Assembly: GCF_008692035.1 (NCBI RefSeq)
Contig: NZ_VTFG01000001.1
Span: 3,721,501-3,785,500, forward strand
Direction of reading: 5' to 3'
Length of the DNA stretch: 64,000 nt
Origin: Pseudomonas marginalis
Lineage (GTDB): Bacteria; Pseudomonadota; Gammaproteobacteria; Pseudomonadales; Pseudomonadaceae
A model generated the notes under the pieces. The model did not search any database. It saw only the letters and a list, made by a program, of their open reading frames with translations, and was not told the origin of the DNA. Of this stretch, positions 36,554-45,147 are shown piece after piece. The position numbers and the translations under genes are program-made. How positions within the stretch are numbered: the stretch's first letter is position 1; each line of letters opens with the position of its first letter.

Positions 36554-37618
36554 TCAGGCAAACACCTGCAGGCTGCGCGGCGGCAAGGCCACCCAGATGT
36601 CCTGGGCGCCCAGGCGCGGCATGGATTCCGGGGCCAGTTCGGCAAGCAGCGGATGGCCGGGCAGCTGCTCCAGCTCAAAGCTCATGCGGCAGCGGTTGCC
36701 GAGGAAAGTGATCTCGCGGACCTTGGCCGGGAACAGGTTCTCCTCATGCACCGACGGGTTGACGCTGATCGCTTCCGGGCGGCAGAACAGCCGGCCGGAC
36801 CTGGCCACGCCGGCGTCCTCGGCCAGGCGCATGTTCATCCCGCCGACCTGGGCATGGCTGGCACTGTTGCGACTGAACGGCAGCCAGTTGCCCTGGCCGA
36901 CAAACTCCGCCACAAACGGCGTGGCCGGGCGGTCGTAGATTTCCTGGGGCGTAGCGTATTGCTCGACCTTGCCGTTGTTCATCACGGCAATGCGGTCGGC
37001 CATCAACATGGCTTCGTCCTGGTTGTGGGTGACCATCAGGGTGGTGATACCGAGGCGCCGCTGCAGCTGGCGCAGCTCGGTGCACAGATGCTCGCGCACG
37101 CGGGCGTCGAGGGCCGACATCGGCTCATCCAGCAACAGCAATGACGGCGCCGGTGCCAGGGCACGGGCCAGGGCGACCCGCTGCTGTTGGCCGCCGGAGA
37201 GTTGGCCGGGGTATTTCTTTTCACTGCCAAGCAGCCCCACCAGCTCAAGCATCTGGCCGACGCGCTGGCGCACTTCATCGCGACCGCTGCCGGTGAGGCC
37301 GTAGCCGATGTTCGCTTCGACGGTGAGATTGGGAAACAGCGCGTAGGACTGGAACAGAATGCCGTAGTCGCGAGCCTGGGGTGGCAGCAGGGAAACATCG
37401 CGATCACCCAGGTAAAGTTCGCCGCTGTCCTGGCGTTCCAGGCCGGCAATGCAGCGCAGCAACGTGGTCTTGCCGCAGCCGGAAGGGCCGAGCAGGCACA
37501 CCAGCTCGCCAGCAGCCACGTCCAGTGACACGTTGTCCAACGCCGTAAAGGCGCCGAAGCGTTTCTGGATACCGCGCACTTGCATCGGCGCGCCGGGTTG
37601 GGTCAGGGCTGTGTTCAT
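36554..37618 (-). CDS. Phosphonate ABC transporter ATPase
   Basis: A 354-residue ABC ATPase: Walker A GPSGCGKTT (about residues 44-52), signature LSGGQQQRVALARAL (about 139-153), Walker B LLLLDEPMSALD, H-loop in MVTHNQDEAML, and a C-terminal TOBE-like regulatory domain. It energises the permease directly downstream. It is the first transport gene of the cluster; the upstream LysR gene is 246 bases away with a REPIN between. Similar in form to PhnT2. Confidence 0.88.
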   Translation of the reverse strand: MNTALTQPGAPMQVRGIQKRFGAFTALDNVSLDVAAGELVCLLGPSGCGKTTLLRCIAGLERQDSGELYLGDRDVSLLPPQARDYGILFQSYALFPNLTVEANIGYGLTGSGRDEVRQRVGQMLELVGLLGSEKKYPGQLSGGQQQRVALARALAPAPSLLLLDEPMSALDARVREHLCTELRQLQRRLGITTLMVTHNQDEAMLMADRIAVMNNGKVEQYATPQEIYDRPATPFVAEFVGQGNWLPFSRNSASHAQVGGMNMRLAEDAGVARSGRLFCRPEAISVNPSVHEENLFPAKVREITFLGNRCRMSFELEQLPGHPLLAELAPESMPRLGAQDIWVALPPRSLQVFA

Positions 37619-37757
37619 GGTGGCACCTCATCAAACTGATGAAGGCCATGCTAGGCAGGCAATGCGTCGCTCTTATGGCAGGAAGGCAAAAGGCGGCGAT
37701 AGTGGTATTCGCAGATTTGTGTAGGACGCTTAGCGGTGGGCTGCCTGGTCTACCGCA

Positions 37758-37839
37758 GTCGGGAGCAAGCCCCCTCCCACACTTGACCGAGTTCCAACAT
37801 GGAAATGCAGTCACCTGTGGGAGGGGGCTTGCTCCCGAT
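37758..37839. repeat. REPIN between lysR and the phosphonate transporter
   Basis: GTCGGGAGCAAGCCCCCTCC and GGAGGGGGCTTGCTCCCGAT arms around a longer spacer that includes AATGCAGTCA. It sits in the probable promoter region of the transporter operon. Confidence 0.9.
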
Positions 37840-37864
37840 TGGTCCCCAAAGCCACTACAAGGCT

Positions 37865-38728
37865 TTAGATCGGCGACATTTCCTGCGCCAACCCCAGAAA
37901 CGCCGCCGGCAGACGAGCGCCTTTTCTTTCCTTGAGGCAGTACAGGTACTCGGGAATCTGCGGCGCATGCTCGAGGGTCAGCACCTTCAGCTGCGGGTCA
38001 TGGGGCACTTCCTGGCGGGCGATGATGCTGATGCCGATATTGCGCAGCACCGCTTCACGGATCGATTCACGGCTGCCGATTTCCAGCAGCGGCCCGTAAC
38101 TGACGCCCGCACCCTGCAGCATCTCTTCCGTCAGCCGTCGCGTGGTGGAGCCCGCTTCACGCATCAACAACGTATGCCCGGCCAAGGCACTGAGGGGCAC
38201 ATGGTCGAGCTTGGCCAGTGGATGGTTGCGGTGTACCGCCAGCACCAACGGGTCGGTGCCCAGTACACGACGGATCAGACGCGGGTCTTCGAGCAACTGT
38301 GAGGACGCAGCGACATCGACGCGGTAGTCATCCAAGGCTTCAAGCACCTGCTGGGAGTTGCCGATTTCCACCGACACCTCCACCTGCGGCAGGCGTTCGC
38401 GAAAGGCTTTGACCAGGTCGAGGATGTAGTACGGCGCCGTGGCGGCAATCCTCAGTGCGCCCTGGACCTGGCCGCTGTTGCGCAGGAAAAACTCGATATC
38501 CGCCTCCTGCTGCAACAGCGTCTTGACCATCGGCAGCAGGCGCGCGCCTTCGTCGCTGACGGTAAGGCGGCGCCCGCCACGGTAGAACAGCTCGACGCCG
38601 TACTGGCTTTCCAGGTTGCGAATCTGGGTGGTGACCGTGGGCTGGCTCAGGCCGAGTTTTTTCGCCGCCTGGGTGATGCTGCCCAGGCGGGCGACCATAA
38701 AAAACGCCTTCAACTCGGCACTCAGCAC
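37865..38728 (-). CDS. LysR family regulator, phosphonate-associated
   Basis: A 287-residue LysR-type regulator with the N-terminal winged helix-turn-helix (FFMVARLGSITQAAKKLGLS then QPTVTTQIRNLE) and a periplasmic-binding-fold effector domain (about 90-287). It resembles the LysR regulators that accompany aminoethylphosphonate operons and precedes the transport genes on the same strand. The start is a GTG at 38728 with GAGAGG ahead. It begins 16 bases after the cadA stop, so read-through from cadA is possible. Confidence 0.85.
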   Translation of the reverse strand: MLSAELKAFFMVARLGSITQAAKKLGLSQPTVTTQIRNLESQYGVELFYRGGRRLTVSDEGARLLPMVKTLLQQEADIEFFLRNSGQVQGALRIAATAPYYILDLVKAFRERLPQVEVSVEIGNSQQVLEALDDYRVDVAASSQLLEDPRLIRRVLGTDPLVLAVHRNHPLAKLDHVPLSALAGHTLLMREAGSTTRRLTEEMLQGAGVSYGPLLEIGSRESIREAVLRNIGISIIARQEVPHDPQLKVLTLEHAPQIPEYLYCLKERKGARLPAAFLGLAQEMSPI

Positions 38729-38744
38729 ACCACCCTCTCATCCT

Positions 38745-40997
38745 CTATTTGCGCAACAGGCGCAGGCCATTGAACACCACCAGCAGGGCCACGCCCATGT
38801 CGGCGAACACCGCCATCCACATGGTCGCCATGCCCAGGAACGTGACCACCAGGAAGATCGCCTTGATCACCAGGGCCAGGGTGATGTTCTGCTTGAGGAT
38901 ACTCGACGTTTGCCGCGACAAACGAATGAATGCCGGAATCTTGCGCAAATCATCGTCCATCAAGGCCACGTCGGCCGTCTCGATAGCGGTGTCGGTACCT
39001 GCCGCAGCCATCGCAAAGCCAATCTCGGCGCGGGCCAGGGCCGGGGCGTCGTTGATGCCATCGCCGACCATGCCCACCCGGTGGCCTTGGCCGTAGAGGG
39101 TTTCGATGGCGTGCAGCTTGTCGGTGGGCAACAGGTCGCCCTGGGCCTGATCGATGCCGACCTGGGCCGCAATCGCCTGGGCGGTGTGGGTGTTGTCGCC
39201 GGTGAGCATCAAGGTCTTGATGCCCAGCTCATGCAGTTGCTGGATGGCTTCGCGGCTGCTGTCCTTGACCGTATCGGCCACGGCGAACAGCGCCAGCGGG
39301 CCGGACTTGTCGAGCAACAGCACCACGGACTTGCCCTGTTTTTCCAGGGCGAACAGCTTTTCTTCCAGCTCCGGCGAACACAGGCCAAGGTCTTCCACCA
39401 GGCGGTGGTTGCCCAAGTGGTAGGTCTGGCCATTGATATCGCCGCGCACACCGCGCCCGGCCAGGGCTTCGAAGTTATCCACAACGTGCACCGGCAGGTT
39501 TTTATCCACAGCCGCGTTGGCAATCGCCAGGGACACCGGGTGATCGGAGCGCGCGGCCAAACTGGCGGCCAGGGCCGGGGCGCTGTCTTCGACAGTGGTG
39601 AACAGTGCCAGGTAATCGGTTTGCACCGGCTTGCCGTGGGTGATGGTGCCGGTCTTGTCGAGGGCCAGGTAGTCAAGCTTGTAACCGCCCTCCAGGTACA
39701 CACCGCCCTTGATCAGGATGCCTTTGCGCGCCGCAGCCGCCAGGCCGCTGACAATGGTCACCGGGGTGGAGATCACCAGCGCGCACGGGCACGCCACTAC
39801 CAGCAGCACCAGGGCGCGGTAGATCCAGTCGAACCAGGCGCCGGCCATGAACAGCGGCGGGATTACGGCCACGCCCAAGGCGAACAGGAACACGGCCGGG
39901 GTGTAGATTTTCGAGAAGCTGTCGACGAACCGCTGGGTCGGTGCCCGCGCGCCCTGGGCCTGCTCCACCGCATGGATGATGCGGGCCAGGGTGGAGTTGT
40001 TGGCAGCCGCCGTGACCTTGTACTCCAGGGAACCGGCCTGGTTGATGGTGCCGGCGAAGACCTTATCGCCGACGGTCTTTTCAATCGGCAGGCTTTCACC
40101 GGTGATCGGCGCCTGGTCGATGGTGGACTGGCCGGCGGTGACCTCACCGTCAAGGCCGATACGCTCGCCGGGTTTTACCCGCACGATTGCGTCCAGCTCA
40201 ATGCTCTTGACCTCCATTTCAACCCAGCTTCCATCAGCCTGCCGAACCGTGGCCTGTTCCGGTGTCATCTGCATCAAGCCACTGATGGCATTGCGCGCAC
40301 GGTCCAGGGACTTGGCCTCGATCAGCTCGGCCACGGTAAACAGGAACATCACCATGGCCGCTTCCGGCCACTGGCCGATCAGGACCGCGCCAGTGACCGC
40401 GATGCTCATCAGGGCGTTGATGTTCAGGTTGAGGTTTTTCAGGGCGATCCAGCCCTTCTTGTAAGTGGTGAGGCCGCCGCTGAGGATCGACACCAGCGCT
40501 ACCAGCGCAATCACCCAAGTGGGCGCGGCATTGCTGAAGTGCAGTACTTCGGCGCCCAACGCGCCCACACCGGACAACGCCAGCGGCCACCAATGCTTCT
40601 TGGCGGGCAGCTCGGCGGCCGGGGTGCCCTCCACGATCGGATCGGCCTGCATACCCAGGGATTTGATCGCTTCGATGATCGGCGCGGTACTCGGCAGGTC
40701 ATGGGTAACGCCGAGGATGCGGTTGATCAGGTTGAATTCCAGCTGCTGCACACCGGCCAGCTTGCCCAGTTTGTTCTGGATCAGCGTCTGCTCGGTGGGG
40801 CAGTCCATGGCTTCGATGCGGAAGGTACTCAGGCGCGAGCCGGCGGTGGGCGCCTCGCTCAACTGCACCAACGCAGGCGCGGGCGTGCCGGAACAGCAGG
40901 AACCGCCATGGCCGTGATCGTGCACGGGGGTGAGTTTCTTCGGCCCATGATGGTGGTCATGGTCGTGTTTGTGCGGGGTGTGAAGGGAGTCGCTCAT
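38745..40997 (-). CDS. cadA: Heavy-metal (Cd/Zn/Pb) translocating P-type ATPase
   Basis: A 750-residue P1B-type ATPase. The N-terminus is His-rich (HKHDHDHHHG and HDHGHGG, residues 9-32) followed by an HMA domain whose metal loop is MDCPTEQ with a single cysteine (Cys66). Next come TGES (299-302), the membrane metal site CPC (403-405), the phosphorylated aspartate in DKTGT (447-451) and GDGINDAPAL. CPC with this N-terminus indicates export of divalent soft metals (Cd, Zn, Pb). It is divergent from cadR and controlled from the shared operator. Confidence 0.95.
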   Translation of the reverse strand: MSDSLHTPHKHDHDHHHGPKKLTPVHDHGHGGSCCSGTPAPALVQLSEAPTAGSRLSTFRIEAMDCPTEQTLIQNKLGKLAGVQQLEFNLINRILGVTHDLPSTAPIIEAIKSLGMQADPIVEGTPAAELPAKKHWWPLALSGVGALGAEVLHFSNAAPTWVIALVALVSILSGGLTTYKKGWIALKNLNLNINALMSIAVTGAVLIGQWPEAAMVMFLFTVAELIEAKSLDRARNAISGLMQMTPEQATVRQADGSWVEMEVKSIELDAIVRVKPGERIGLDGEVTAGQSTIDQAPITGESLPIEKTVGDKVFAGTINQAGSLEYKVTAAANNSTLARIIHAVEQAQGARAPTQRFVDSFSKIYTPAVFLFALGVAVIPPLFMAGAWFDWIYRALVLLVVACPCALVISTPVTIVSGLAAAARKGILIKGGVYLEGGYKLDYLALDKTGTITHGKPVQTDYLALFTTVEDSAPALAASLAARSDHPVSLAIANAAVDKNLPVHVVDNFEALAGRGVRGDINGQTYHLGNHRLVEDLGLCSPELEEKLFALEKQGKSVVLLLDKSGPLALFAVADTVKDSSREAIQQLHELGIKTLMLTGDNTHTAQAIAAQVGIDQAQGDLLPTDKLHAIETLYGQGHRVGMVGDGINDAPALARAEIGFAMAAAGTDTAIETADVALMDDDLRKIPAFIRLSRQTSSILKQNITLALVIKAIFLVVTFLGMATMWMAVFADMGVALLVVFNGLRLLRK

Positions 40998-41021
40998 CAG
41001 GTCGCGTCCGTAAGGTGCCTG

Positions 41022-41058
41022 TTGCCAAGTAAAGACCCTGTAGCCACTATAGGGTCAA
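41022..41058. promoter_or_regulatory. Divergent cadA/cadR promoter with MerR-type operator
   Basis: A dyad GACCCTGTAG-CCA-CTATAGGGTC (41034-41056, one mismatch). Toward cadA (minus strand) the boxes are TTGACC (41058-41053) and TTTACT (41033-41028), 19 bases apart, the long spacer typical of MerR-activated promoters. Toward cadR (plus strand) TTGCCA (41022-41027) and CACTAT (41045-41050) are 17 bases apart and overlap the same dyad, fitting autoregulation. Confidence 0.85.
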
Positions 41059-41081
41059 GCACCCATTTGGAGATTGCTGTA

Positions 41082-41522
41082 ATGAAGATCGGCGAACTGG
41101 CCAAACTGACCGACTGTCCGGTGGAAACCATCCGTTATTACGAGAAGGAAGGCCTGCTGCCACCCCCGGCACGCACCGAAGCCAACTACCGCGTGTACAC
41201 CCAGGCGCACACCGAGCGGCTGATCTTCATCCGCAACTGCCGCAGCCTCGACATGACCCTGGAAGAGATCCGCAGCCTGCTCGGGCTACGGGACAGCCCC
41301 CAGGACCAGTGTGAAAACGTGAATGCGTTGATCGACGAGCATATCCACCATGTAAAAGCGCGGATTGACGGGCTGCTGGCGTTGCAGGAGCAGTTGCTGG
41401 ACCTGCGCCAACGCTGTGGCGGTGGGGACCACTGTGGGATTTTGCAGCGACTGGAGGTCAACGGCGGTGTGGCCGCCAGCGAGGCCGAGCCCTCACATGT
41501 GGGCAGAAGCCACGGGCATTAA
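41082..41522 (+). CDS. cadR: Cd(II)/Pb(II)-responsive MerR-type regulator CadR
   Basis: A 146-residue MerR family activator. The N-terminal helix-turn-helix (MKIGELAKLTDCPVETIRYY) is followed by a dimerisation helix. Metal-site cysteines Cys77, Cys112 and Cys118 match the CadR pattern, and additional histidines are present at 87, 89, 90 and in the tail (HVGRSHGH). It should hold the 19-base-spaced cadA promoter and activate it on metal binding. Start 41082 is the only one giving the standard N-terminus; the frame stays open far upstream, antisense to cadA. Confidence 0.95.
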   Translation: MKIGELAKLTDCPVETIRYYEKEGLLPPPARTEANYRVYTQAHTERLIFIRNCRSLDMTLEEIRSLLGLRDSPQDQCENVNALIDEHIHHVKARIDGLLALQEQLLDLRQRCGGGDHCGILQRLEVNGGVAASEAEPSHVGRSHGH

Positions 41523-41540
41523 CTCAAGCGAACACGGTTT

Positions 41541-41635
41541 AAATGTGGGAGGGGGCTTGCCCCCGATGGCGGTGTGTCAGTCATTTTTCACTTAACTGAT
41601 CCACCGCTATCGGGGGCAAGCCCCCTCCCACATTG
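41541..41635. repeat. REPIN, opposite REP arrangement, between cadR and thyA
   Basis: Here the order is GGAGGGGGCTTGCCCCCGAT first and ATCGGGGGCAAGCCCCCTCC second, the reverse of the other REPINs. The spacer itself can pair (GCGGTG with CACCGC). The same arrangement recurs at 60448. It lies between convergent cadR and thyA. Confidence 0.9.
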
Positions 41636-41649
41636 GACAGCGTCAGGCT

Positions 41650-42483
41650 CTAGATGGCGACATCGGCCTTGATGCTTGGATCGGCGTCATAACCCACGAT
41701 TTCAAAGTCTTCGAACTTGTAATCGTAGATCGACGCCGGCTTACGCTTGATCACCAGTTCCGGCAGCTTCTTCGGCGTGCGCGCCAGCTGGGTGCGAATC
41801 TGCTCCATATGGTTGCTGTAGGCGTGGGTGTCGCCGGTGGTGACGATGATCTCGTGGGGGATCAGGTCGCATTGCTGGGCCAGCATATGGGTCAGCAGCG
41901 CCAGGGCGGCGGTGTTGTACGGCAGGCCGAGGAATACGTCGGAGCTGCGGATGTACAACTGCATCGACAGATGGCCGTCATGCACGAACGCCTGGTACAG
42001 CAGGTGGCACGGTGGCAGGGCTTGCTTGCCGTTGCGCGCGTTTTCCTGGGGGCTTTTGGTTTCGTCCGGCAGGTATTCGACGTTCCAGCCGTGGAACAGG
42101 ATGCGACGGCTGTTAGGGTTGGTCTTGAGCGTGTGCACCATGTAGTCGATCTGGTTGATCGTGCCGCCATCCTTGGTCGGCCAGGCGGTCCACTGCTCGC
42201 CATACACCGGGCCCAGGTCACCGTCTTCGGTGGCCCACTCGTCCCAGATTTTCACACCGTTTTCGTTCAGCCACTTGATGTTGGTGTTGCCGCTCAACAT
42301 CCAGATCAGCTCATTGGCGATGCTTTTGAAGTGAAGCTTCTTGGTGGTCAGCAGCGGGAAGCCGTCGGCCAAATTATGCCGATACTGACGGGCGAACACG
42401 GCCTTGGTGCCGGTGCCGGTACGGTCGCCTTTGGTCAGGCCATTGGTCACGACATCGTTCAGTAGTTCGAGATATTGCTTCAT
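41650..42483 (-). CDS. thyA: Thymidylate synthase
   Basis: ThyA methylates dUMP to dTMP using methylene-tetrahydrofolate. The 277-residue product has the catalytic cysteine in [10 protein letters not shown], the dUMP-binding [16 protein letters not shown] and the C-terminal DVAI tail. It is about 13 residues longer than the common 264-residue form because of a segment around [16 protein letters not shown], an insertion known in longer bacterial ThyA proteins. It follows lgt on the same strand by 52 bases, an arrangement common in gammaproteobacteria. Confidence 0.97.
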   Translation of the reverse strand: MKQYLELLNDVVTNGLTKGDRTGTGTKAVFARQYRHNLADGFPLLTTKKLHFKSIANELIWMLSGNTNIKWLNENGVKIWDEWATEDGDLGPVYGEQWTAWPTKDGGTINQIDYMVHTLKTNPNSRRILFHGWNVEYLPDETKSPQENARNGKQALPPCHLLYQAFVHDGHLSMQLYIRSSDVFLGLPYNTAALALLTHMLAQQCDLIPHEIIVTTGDTHAYSNHMEQIRTQLARTPKKLPELVIKRKPASIYDYKFEDFEIVGYDADPSIKADVAI

Positions 42484-42535
42484 GTCATTACCCGTATCGT
42501 TGAAGCCGAGACCTCGCGGGCCTCGGCATTCGAAT

Positions 42536-43348
42536 TTAAAGCGCGGTGTGCTTCAGCGGTTGCGGGCGATTGTACGCCCACCACAGCAGGCCCAGGCCGA
42601 CCAGGATCATCGGAATGCTGAGCACTTGTCCCATGGTCAGCCAGCCCCATGCCAGGTAACCCAGCTGGGCATCCGGCACGCGCACGAACTCGACGATGAA
42701 ACGGAAGATCCCGTAGAACAGCGCGAACATGCCGGAAACGGCCATGGTCGGGCGCGGTTTGCGCGAAAAGAGGTACAGGATAAGGAACAGTGCCACGCCT
42801 TCCAACGCGAACTGGTACAGCTGCGACGGATGGCGCGGCAGTTGCGCCGGGTCGCTGAACGGCGGGAACACCATGGCCCACGGCACGTCGGTCGGCTTGC
42901 CCCACAACTCGGCGTTGATGAAGTTGCCGATGCGCCCGGCGCCCAGGCCGATCGGCACCAGCGGCGCGACGAAGTCCATCAGTTGGAAGAACGACTTGCC
43001 GTTGCGCCGGCCAAACCACCAGGCCGCGATCATCACGCCGATAAAGCCACCGTGGAATGCCATGCCGCCTTTCCACACTTCGAAGATCAGCGTCGGGTTG
43101 GCGATGTAGGCCGAGAGATCGTAAAACAGCACATACCCCAGGCGCCCGCCGACGATCACCCCCATCGACAACCAGAACACCATGTCGGAGAGCTTCTCCT
43201 TGGTCCAGGTCGGGTCGAAACGGTTCAGGCGCCGGGAGGCCAGCAGCCATGCACCGCCGATGCCGATCAGGTACATCAACCCGTACCAGTGGATTTTCAG
43301 CGGACCGATGGCCAGGGCCACCGGGTCGATCTGCGGGTAAGGCAGCAT
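42536..43348 (-). CDS. lgt: Prolipoprotein diacylglyceryl transferase
   Basis: Lgt transfers diacylglycerol from phosphatidylglycerol to the lipobox cysteine of prolipoproteins at the inner membrane. The 270-residue protein has seven probable membrane segments, the [10 protein letters not shown] segment near residue 98 and the Lgt signature [22 protein letters not shown] lies seven bases before the ATG. It is upstream of thyA on the same strand; together with the TSUP gene behind it this may be one transcription unit. Confidence 0.96.
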   Translation of the reverse strand: MLPYPQIDPVALAIGPLKIHWYGLMYLIGIGGAWLLASRRLNRFDPTWTKEKLSDMVFWLSMGVIVGGRLGYVLFYDLSAYIANPTLIFEVWKGGMAFHGGFIGVMIAAWWFGRRNGKSFFQLMDFVAPLVPIGLGAGRIGNFINAELWGKPTDVPWAMVFPPFSDPAQLPRHPSQLYQFALEGVALFLILYLFSRKPRPTMAVSGMFALFYGIFRFIVEFVRVPDAQLGYLAWGWLTMGQVLSIPMILVGLGLLWWAYNRPQPLKHTAL

Positions 43349-43413
43349 TGCGACTCCTCGTTAAATCATTCGTTATGGCGACCGGACCATGCCCGGGCGC
43401 GATTAAGCCTGCG

Positions 43414-44196
43414 TTACAGCAAAAAATTCAAACCGACACAAAACAGCAAGCCGGCGAACAACCGCTTGAGCAAGCGCGGCGACAACCGGTGCGCCAGGCG
43501 TGCACCGAAACGGGCAAACACCATGCTGGTCAGGGCAATGCCCAGCAGCGCCGGCAAATACACGAACCCTAGACTATGAGCGGGCAACAGCGGGTCATGC
43601 CAGCCCAGAATCATGAAACTTAACGCACTGGCCAGGGCAATCGGCAGGCCACAGGCGGACGAGGTGGCCACCGCCTGTTGCATCGGCACGCTGCGCCAGG
43701 TCAAAAACGGCACGGTCAGCGAGCCGCCGCCGATGCCGAAAATCGCCGAAGCCCAGCCGATCATGGTACCGGCCACCGTCAGGCCGAGCTTGCCCGGTAC
43801 CGTGCGGCTGGCCTTGGGCTTGACCTCCAGGGCCAGTTGCACGGCGATGATCAGGGCGAATACGCCGATGACCTTCTGCAAGTGGGGGCCGGAAATCGCC
43901 TCGGCGGTCAGCGCACCAAAGCCGGCGCCGAGCAGGATGCCCACGGTCATCCAGACAAAGATCGGCCAACGCACCGCGCCACGTCGGTGGTGCTCACGCA
44001 CGGCATTGACCGAGGTAAAGATGATCGTCGCCAGGGAGGTGCCCACGGCCAGGTGGGTCAGCACCTGCGGGTCGAAGCCCTGCAAGGTGAAGCTGAACAC
44101 CAGCACCGGCACGATGATGATCCCGCCGCCCACGCCAAACAGCCCGGCGAGCACGCCCGCGCACGCGCCCAGCAGCAAATACAGCAGAAATTCCAT
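43414..44196 (-). CDS. TSUP family (TauE/SafE) membrane permease
   Basis: A 260-residue, eight-span membrane protein of the sulfite/organosulfonate exporter family. Typical glycine-rich segments are present in each half (GACAGVLAGLFGVGGGIIIVP near the N-terminus, GWASAIFGIGGGSLTVPFL near residue 150). I use ATG 44196; an upstream TTG at 44208 adds only four residues. Substrate unknown. It precedes lgt on the same strand and is divergent from the NRDE gene. Confidence 0.88.
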   Translation of the reverse strand: MEFLLYLLLGACAGVLAGLFGVGGGIIIVPVLVFSFTLQGFDPQVLTHLAVGTSLATIIFTSVNAVREHHRRGAVRWPIFVWMTVGILLGAGFGALTAEAISGPHLQKVIGVFALIIAVQLALEVKPKASRTVPGKLGLTVAGTMIGWASAIFGIGGGSLTVPFLTWRSVPMQQAVATSSACGLPIALASALSFMILGWHDPLLPAHSLGFVYLPALLGIALTSMVFARFGARLAHRLSPRLLKRLFAGLLFCVGLNFLL

Positions 44197-44317
44197 GGGA
44201 GCCCCCAAACCAGGTCCGGCATGTTAACGGATGGAAGGCATGCGACCCAACTGGATACGATGGAACGCCGCTGCCGGTGTGGGTAGAGTGGCAAAAAACA
44301 CAAACGGGAATCGCCTG

Positions 44318-45064
44318 ATGTGCCTGATTGTTTTTGCCTGGCGGCCGGGCCATGCCCAGCCGCTGATCGTCGCGGCCAACCGTGACGAGTTCTACGCCCG
44401 CCCCAGCCTGCCGCTGGCGCAGTGGCCGGATGCACCCGAGGTCTACGCCGGCCGCGACCAGGAAGCGGGCGGCACCTGGCTGGGCGTGAATACCGATGGG
44501 CGGTTTGCGGCCCTGACTAATATCCGTGATCCGCACCAGCCGCCGGCACGCAAGTCCCGCGGGGAGCTGGTGGCACGGTTTCTCAGTGGTTCGCTGCCGA
44601 TTGACCAGTATTTGGCCGACGTTAATGGCCGTTCGATTGAATATGCCGGGTTTAACCTGCTGGTGGGGACGCGGGAAGAGTTGTGGCATTACAACGCCAA
44701 TCACACCGAGCCGACGCAGTTGAAAGCGGGCGTGTATGGGTTATCCAATGCAGGGCTGGATACACCTTGGCCAAAACTGCTTAAGGCCAAAGCCGCGCTG
44801 AGTGAGTTGCTGAACGATCCCCGGCCCGAAGCGCTACTGGAGATTCTGAGCGATCCGCAGATTGCACCGTTTGCCGAGCTGCCGGATACCGGCGTGGGGT
44901 TGGCGACGGAGAGTTTGCTGTCGAGTGTGTTTATCGCCAGCCCCAGTTATGGGACACGGGCGAGCACGGCGTTGATTGTGAATGCCGATGGCACGCGGCG
45001 GATGGTGGAGCGCAGCTTTGGACCGCATGGTGGACGGCTCGGAGAGGTAGAACTCAAGTTCTGA
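44318..45064 (+). CDS. NRDE (TANGO2-like) family protein
   Basis: A 248-residue protein starting MCLIVFAW, with NRDEF at about residues 24-28 and GGTWLGV further on, the signature of the NRDE family related to eukaryotic TANGO2. The second-residue cysteine is strictly placed and suggests an N-terminal nucleophile fold. The function in bacteria is not established; a role in heme handling has been proposed for TANGO2 relatives. I start at 44318; the frame is open to 44231. Confidence 0.85.
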   Translation: MCLIVFAWRPGHAQPLIVAANRDEFYARPSLPLAQWPDAPEVYAGRDQEAGGTWLGVNTDGRFAALTNIRDPHQPPARKSRGELVARFLSGSLPIDQYLADVNGRSIEYAGFNLLVGTREELWHYNANHTEPTQLKAGVYGLSNAGLDTPWPKLLKAKAALSELLNDPRPEALLEILSDPQIAPFAELPDTGVGLATESLLSSVFIASPSYGTRASTALIVNADGTRRMVERSFGPHGGRLGEVELKF

Positions 45065-45095
45065 CGCTGATGCCGTCTTACCCAGCAGCGCGCCC

Positions 45096-45141
45096 TACGC
45101 AGCCTCGCGCGCTCGACAGCTGCTACGGGCGGGGCTGCGTA
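45096..45141. terminator. Hairpin repeat between convergent NRDE and ptsP genes
   Basis: Perfect 9-base arms TACGCAGCC and GGCTGCGTA enclose 28 bases, filling the 83-base gap between two convergent genes. It resembles a short dispersed repeat of fluorescent pseudomonads different from the REP families and could act as a bidirectional transcript end. Confidence 0.5.
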
Positions 45142-45147
45142 TCGCCA

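Noticed and set aside
34846..36678. Extension of the permease gene to 36678
   Set aside because: It would overlap the C-terminus of the ATPase gene by 125 bases; ATG 36552 directly after the ATPase stop is the natural start.
33801..37618. Iron(III) ABC transporter (FbpABC-like)
   Set aside because: The binding protein and fused permease are of the same broad class, but the linked FAD oxidoreductase, PhnZ-like and LysR genes point to aminoethylphosphonate.
38616..41522. A 968-codon plus-strand frame running through cadA into cadR
   Set aside because: Its first four fifths are antisense to the well-conserved cadA; only the last 146 codons (CadR) make sense as protein. High GC content keeps antisense frames open.
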